NCBI GenBank assembly: GCA_035535035.1
Contig: DATLQW010000069.1
Location: 1-16,361 of the forward strand
Origin: JASHVB01 sp035535035
GTDB lineage: Bacteria; Pseudomonadota; Alphaproteobacteria; Acetobacterales; Acetobacteraceae
Direction of reading: 5' to 3'
Length of the DNA stretch: 16,361 nucleotides
Part shown: piece after piece, positions 13,401-16,361 of the stretch
How the letters are laid out: each line of letters starts with the position of its first letter
Position numbering within the stretch: the stretch's first letter is position 1
Program-made: the position numbers and the translations under genes
The notes under the pieces: model-generated
What the model was told of the DNA's origin: nothing
Databases searched by the model: none
What the model saw: the letters and a program-made list of their open reading frames with translations, nothing else

Positions 13401-13886
13401 TCAGAGGCCGAGGCCCGCGCGCAGGCCGAACAGGCTCGCCGCGATCCAGACCAGCAGTCCGGCCGCGATCGCCGCCTCGCCGAGCGAGCCGGTCCGGCAG
13501 AGCGGGATCGCGACGCGGTGACGCAGCGGCCAGGCCAGGCGCAGCCCGCTCGACGTCAACAGGTCCGCCGCGAGATGAGAGAGGTAGCCGACCAGGAGCG
13601 GCGCAGCGACGGCACGGGCGACGCCGTCCCAACGCAGCAGCAGGCCGCAGGCAGCCACCGCCAGCAGCGAATGGGTCACGCCACGGTGCCCGAGCACCGC
13701 CGCCACTGGCCTCGAGACCAGGCGCACCCGCCGCCCCACCCAGGACTGCGGATGGTCGATGTCGGGCAGCAGCGCCCCGCCGGAAGCGAGCGCCAGCGCG
13801 GCCGGATCGAGCGCCGGCAGGCCGAGGTGCGGCGCCGCCCACAGCCACGCCGCCGCCCCGGCGATCACATGCGATCCGGCCATCAT
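13401..13886 (-). CDS. DUF457/YdjM-family membrane-bound metal-dependent hydrolase
   Basis: A protein of about 161 residues beginning MMAGSHVIAGAAAWLW (ATG at 13886, or the next codon at 13883). It carries the family's metal-binding motifs: GSHVIAG, LLPDIDHPQSWVGRR, GHRGVTHSLL and GYLSHLAADLLTSSG, set between hydrophobic helices that place it in the inner membrane. It ends LFGLRAGLGL. Such proteins are predicted phospholipase C-like or zinc-dependent hydrolases without a firmly known substrate; the E. coli YdjM member is under LexA control. No strong ribosome site is seen, but the in-frame region further upstream is Arg/Pro/Ala-rich low complexity and does not look like protein. It is divergent from the Tyr/His-rich gene across about 290 bases of very GC-rich DNA. 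Confidence 0.85.
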   Translation of the reverse strand: MMAGSHVIAGAAAWLWAAPHLGLPALDPAALALASGGALLPDIDHPQSWVGRRVRLVSRPVAAVLGHRGVTHSLLAVAACGLLLRWDGVARAVAAPLLVGYLSHLAADLLTSSGLRLAWPLRHRVAIPLCRTGSLGEAAIAAGLLVWIAASLFGLRAGLGL

Positions 13887-13927
13887 GACGGCGGTGAGCC
13901 TACGCCGCCCGAGGCGTCGCCGCCCAG

Positions 13928-13942
13928 CCTTGGGTGCCAAGG
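13928..13942. promoter_or_regulatory. Short inverted repeat in the divergent gap
   Basis: CCTTGG-GTG-CCAAGG lies 42 bases upstream of the DUF457 start. It is a perfect six-base inverted repeat, which could be an operator or chance. It does not match the SOS box pattern (CTG-N10-CAG). The remainder of 13887-14176 is GC-rich without other visible signals. Confidence 0.2.
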
Positions 13943-14176
13943 GTGGGGGTGTGGACACGCGCGCGCGCCCTGAGGCCGTGCCCCCGGCGCCGCATCCTGG
14001 CGCCGCTCTGGGCGGGCGCGAACTTGGCCGGCGGCGCTTCCGCTCACGCCGAATTTGCCGCCCGGCCGCCGCCGGCCGCGTCGAAGCGACTTGCCCATTT
14101 CCGCCGGCCCCAGCAGGTTGGCGGGCGGCCAAGGGCGAGTCGGTCAGACTCGGGCCGGCACACAGGAGCGCGCAGG

Positions 14177-14431
14177 ATGAAGACCATGTTTCGAGTACTG
14201 ACGGTATTGGGGGGCGTCGCTTCGCTCGCCGTCGCCGCGCCCGCGGGCGCGGCGCCTGTCACCGGCGCCGGATTGGCGCCGGTGCCGTCACACGGCGCCA
14301 TCGTCGACGCGTATTACTACCATGGGCGCCACTACCCGTACCGTTACAATGGACGCTATTATAACTACCATTGGAATCATCATTACTACATGCACCGCGA
14401 GCGGCGCGACGGGCATTGGCACTATTACTGA
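14177..14431 (+). CDS. Small exported Tyr/His-rich protein
   Basis: An 84-residue protein with CAGGAG nine bases before ATG 14177. The N-terminus MKTMFRVLTVLGGVASLAVA then APAGAAP is a Sec signal peptide, with cleavage likely after an A-x-A at about 23-26. The mature part is dominated by Tyr, His, Arg and Asn: DAYYYHGRHYPYRYNGRYYN followed by YHWNHHYYMHRERRDGHWHY and Y. Tandem Y-x-Y-x-H spacing suggests an extracytoplasmic metal-binding or surface-associated peptide. Similar short proteins are common but uncharacterised in alphaproteobacteria. A later Met (14186) is possible, but the first has the better ribosome spacing. An upstream in-frame extension is Arg/Pro-rich and not convincing. It is convergent with the DUF2252 gene. 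Confidence 0.75.
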   Translation: MKTMFRVLTVLGGVASLAVAAPAGAAPVTGAGLAPVPSHGAIVDAYYYHGRHYPYRYNGRYYNYHWNHHYYMHRERRDGHWHYY

Positions 14432-14536
14432 CGATCCGCACGCGGCGCGATGGTCCGGCCCGCGCCGGCGCAGCGGGCAGGGCCGACGCCGTGCGGCGGG
14501 CGGGAGCGCCGGGCACGGCGGCGGCAACGCCCTGAG

Positions 14537-14555
14537 GCCCGGCGCGGAACCGGGC
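14537..14555. terminator. Possible hairpin between convergent genes
   Basis: GCCCGG-7-CCGGGC lies between the Tyr/His-rich gene and the DUF2252 stop codon, nine bases from the latter. The six-base GC stem without a T-run is a weak terminator candidate for either strand; many such stems occur by chance in DNA of this composition. Confidence 0.25.
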
Positions 14556-14563
14556 AGCGCAGA

Positions 14564-15907
14564 TCAGCCCTTCGCGTCCTCCGATGCCGCGACGATGCGG
14601 CCGGACCCGATCGCTGCCTGGAAGGCGCGCCAGTCCTTCTCGGTCTGGTCGGCGTAGGCGACAGCGAAGGCGGCGATCGCCGTCTCGAACGCGCTGCCGG
14701 TGCCGGCGTAGCCGGACACCAGCGCCGGATCGCCGGCCCGCGCGTGCGCCCGCGCCAGCGTGCGGCCGCACAGCGCGGCATAGAACGGCAGCGCCGCCTG
14801 TAGCTGTGCCCCGATATCGGCCAGCCGCGCATCCTTGAGCCGCCGCACGTAGAAATACCGCTGCCCGATCGGCGCCTGCGTCCAGCCGAGGAACACGTCG
14901 CTCGCCGCCTGAAGCATGCGCTGCCCGACCACCACCCGCTCGCCGGCATTGGCGTAGCCGGAGGCGCCGGCGAAGGGCGCGAGTACCGACTCCTGCGCCT
15001 CCTTGATCTGCAACAGCAGCGGCGCGCCGTCGCCGGCAGTCAGCAGCGCGATGGCGCAGAACGTGCCGACGCTGCCGACGCCCACCGCCTTGAACGCGAC
15101 GTCGTGCAGGGCGTGGCGGTGCAGCAGCAGGCGCCGATCCTCCTGCAAGGTCTCGGCGTAGGAGGCGAAGGCCTGGCGGGCCGGCAGGGCGTGCTTGTCC
15201 AGGCGGAAGACCAACGGCGGCTTCTCGCGCAGCCGGTGCGCACCGTCATGGCGCGCCACCAGGTCGAAGTGCCGCGCGCCGCTGTCCAGCACCCGGGCCA
15301 GGCGTCTCTCCATCGCGTGGCGCAGCTTCGGCGGGTCGATGTCGGCGATCGCGCCGGCGAGGTCGACGCGCCAGGTCCAGGCCGCGACCGGCGGCAGCAG
15401 GGCGAGTTCCGCCATATGCGTGCGGTAAGACTGGGCGGCGGCATGCGCCAGGGCGCGGGCGGCCTTGGCGGAATACTGGGCGACGCGGCCGGCGACCACG
15501 AGGCTGGCGGCGAGCCGCTTCAGATCCCATTCGAACGGAGCCGGCAAGGTCTCGTCGAAATCGTTGATGTCGAACACCGGCGTGCCCTCCGGGCTCGCGT
15601 AGGCGCCGAAATTGGCGAGGTGGGCGTCGCCGCAGGCCTGCATGCGGATGCCGCTCGCCGGCGTGCGGGCGAGGTCGGCCGCCATCACGGCGGCGGCGCC
15701 GCGCATGAAGGCGAAAGGATCGGCGCGCATCCGCGCGTAGCGGATCGGCAGCAGCTCCGGAATCCGTGTCCTGCCTTGCGCGATCAAGATCTCGACCGGG
15801 TCGGGCCGGTCGGCCGGCGGGCTCCAGCCGCCCTGGGCGCCGCGCGGCACGTCACGGCGGAGCGCGGCCCCGGCACGGCGGCGCTCGGCCGGGGCGCGGG
15901 TCGCCAT
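14564..15907 (-). CDS. DUF2252 family protein
   Basis: A 447-residue cytoplasmic protein of the DUF2252 family, which is distantly kinase-like and uncharacterised. Diagnostic stretches are RYARMRADPFAFMRGAA, GDAHLANFG at 93-101 (resembling the catalytic loop H-G-D-x-x-x-x-N of aminoglycoside/choline kinases), FDINDFDETLPAPFEWDLKR from 112 (D-F-D like the metal-binding D-F-G), VFRLDKHAL, VGVGSVGTFCAIALL and LLLQIKEAQESV. The C-terminal AVAYADQTEKDWRAF is also typical. I chose ATG 15907 because family homology begins shortly after it. The frame stays open to an ATG at 16078, but that extension is Pro/Arg/Ser-rich and runs towards the mobile-element debris. GTG at about 15941 is another option. 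It stands alone, convergent with the Tyr/His-rich gene. Confidence 0.85.
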   Translation of the reverse strand: MATRAPAERRRAGAALRRDVPRGAQGGWSPPADRPDPVEILIAQGRTRIPELLPIRYARMRADPFAFMRGAAAVMAADLARTPASGIRMQACGDAHLANFGAYASPEGTPVFDINDFDETLPAPFEWDLKRLAASLVVAGRVAQYSAKAARALAHAAAQSYRTHMAELALLPPVAAWTWRVDLAGAIADIDPPKLRHAMERRLARVLDSGARHFDLVARHDGAHRLREKPPLVFRLDKHALPARQAFASYAETLQEDRRLLLHRHALHDVAFKAVGVGSVGTFCAIALLTAGDGAPLLLQIKEAQESVLAPFAGASGYANAGERVVVGQRMLQAASDVFLGWTQAPIGQRYFYVRRLKDARLADIGAQLQAALPFYAALCGRTLARAHARAGDPALVSGYAGTGSAFETAIAAFAVAYADQTEKDWRAFQAAIGSGRIVAASEDAKG

Positions 15908-16096
15908 GGACGGCGGGCCGCGGGGCGGGGTGGTGTCCACGGCGTCAGCATAAGCGAGCGGGTGGCGGGATGCACTTGGTAACGCCTGCGACGAGGGGCG
16001 CGGACAGCAGGGGGACCGGGAAAATCCTGGGCGTTGTATGCGGGTATTCGGTCGATCGCGGTCGAGCAGATTGGCCAATCGGCATTGCCCTGGGTG

Positions 16097-16196
16097 TGGA
16101 GTGCGCCCCTGGGGGTGGACAGGATCAAGCCTCGGTTTTGACTCCCTGCCGGGCGTATTGATCCTCGAATTGCGCGGGGCTGAGATAGCCCAGCAC
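16097..16196 (-). mobile_element. IS3-family element, 3' end fragment
   Basis: The minus strand reads VLGYLSPAQFEDQYARQGVK then TEA and TGA (16127-16125), the normal C-terminus of an IS3-family OrfB integrase (L-G-Y-L-S-P-x-x-F). Downstream of the stop, a sequence whose inverted form starts TGGAGTGCGCCCC at 16097 looks like the terminal repeat of such elements. Only about 24 codons remain; the rest was replaced by the IS30-type fragment. The stretch 15908-16096 holds no identifiable gene. Confidence 0.6.
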
Positions 16197-16361
16197 GTCC
16201 GCCTGAAGATCGACGCGGGGGTGCAGGTATACTTCTGCGATCCTCACAGCCCATGGCAGCGCGGCACCAACGAGAACACCAACGGGCTGCTGCGCCAGTA
16301 CTTCCCCAAAGGGACCGATCTCAGCATGCACAACGCCGAAGAGATCGCGGCCGTGGCGGCC
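16197..16361 (+). mobile_element. IS30-family transposase fragment (runs off the right edge)
   Basis: The plus strand reads RLKIDAGVQVYFCDPHSPWQ then RGTNENTNGLLRQYFPKGTD then LSMHNAEEIAAVAA to the last base. This is the region around the third catalytic residue of IS30-family DDE transposases: the Glu in R-G-T-N-E-N-x-N-G-L-L-R-Q is the catalytic one. The frame is open at the edge, so the 3' part may be complete outside the window. The 5' part is missing and replaced by the IS3 fragment; the exact junction lies between about 16180 and 16205. Confidence 0.85.

Noticed and set aside
13887..14132. N-terminal extension of the DUF457 gene
   Set aside because: Arg/Pro/Ala-rich, and it overlaps the divergent control region; homology starts at GSHVIAG.
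15104..15982. 292-codon plus-strand open frame
   Set aside because: Opposite the DUF2252 gene; repetitive Arg/Gly/Val/Gln composition and no family signature.
15908..16078. N-terminal extension of the DUF2252 gene to the ATG at 16078
   Set aside because: The added residues are low complexity and reach towards insertion-sequence debris; the family begins after 15907.
1..16361. CRISPR arrays, tRNA, rRNA, riboswitches, diversity-generating or retron-like repeats
   Set aside because: No regularly spaced repeats, cloverleaf sequences or conserved riboswitch cores were found on either strand by eye.

Overview
The window is GC-rich DNA of alphaproteobacterial character. Codon use favours G or C at third positions, and the TRAP transporter plus enolase-superfamily genes, GntR/FCD regulator, DUF2252 and DUF457 proteins fit Acetobacteraceae, Rhizobiales or similar groups. 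The family cannot be fixed from the sequence alone. No rRNA, tRNA or CRISPR array was seen.

Layout. (1) Bases 1-4245 are an accessory strip full of broken genes: a hydrophilic partial ORF, a GNAT acetyltransferase remnant, an N-terminal serine-recombinase fragment, and a decayed phosphonoacetate-degradation locus. That locus has a damaged LysR regulator divergent from a frameshifted phnA-like phosphonoacetate hydrolase, followed by the first residues of a second alkaline-phosphatase-superfamily enzyme. A second serine recombinase (one frameshift, one amber codon) and a 17-bp bidirectional hairpin terminator close the strip. (2) Bases 4246-10143 are intact. A minus-strand operon runs enolase-superfamily dehydratase, SDR, TRAP binding protein, fused TRAP permease. 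It is divergent from a GntR/FCD regulator, with a promoter and overlapping palindrome between them. This reads as uptake and catabolism of an acidic sugar or similar organic acid. (3) Bases 10145-13337 hold two remnants of IS6-family elements whose left ends face each other. They bracket a two-gene operon (Cys-rich six-bladed beta-propeller protein plus double-hotdog thioesterase-like protein, ATGA overlap) and remnants of other genes, including the 3' end of a second enolase-superfamily gene. (4) Bases 13401-15907 are ordinary genes: a DUF457 membrane metal-dependent hydrolase, a small exported Tyr/His-rich protein and a DUF2252 protein. (5) The right edge has the end of an IS3-family element joined to an IS30-family transposase fragment that leaves the window.

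How the genes work together. In the intact operon the binding protein would capture an organic acid, the fused permease would import it with a cation gradient, the enolase-type enzyme would dehydrate it, and the SDR would act on an upstream or downstream keto/hydroxy intermediate. The GntR protein probably represses the operon until the substrate or a product binds. The phosphonoacetate locus was once a regulator-enzyme pair but is unlikely to work as it stands. The propeller-thioesterase pair is the least understood intact unit here.
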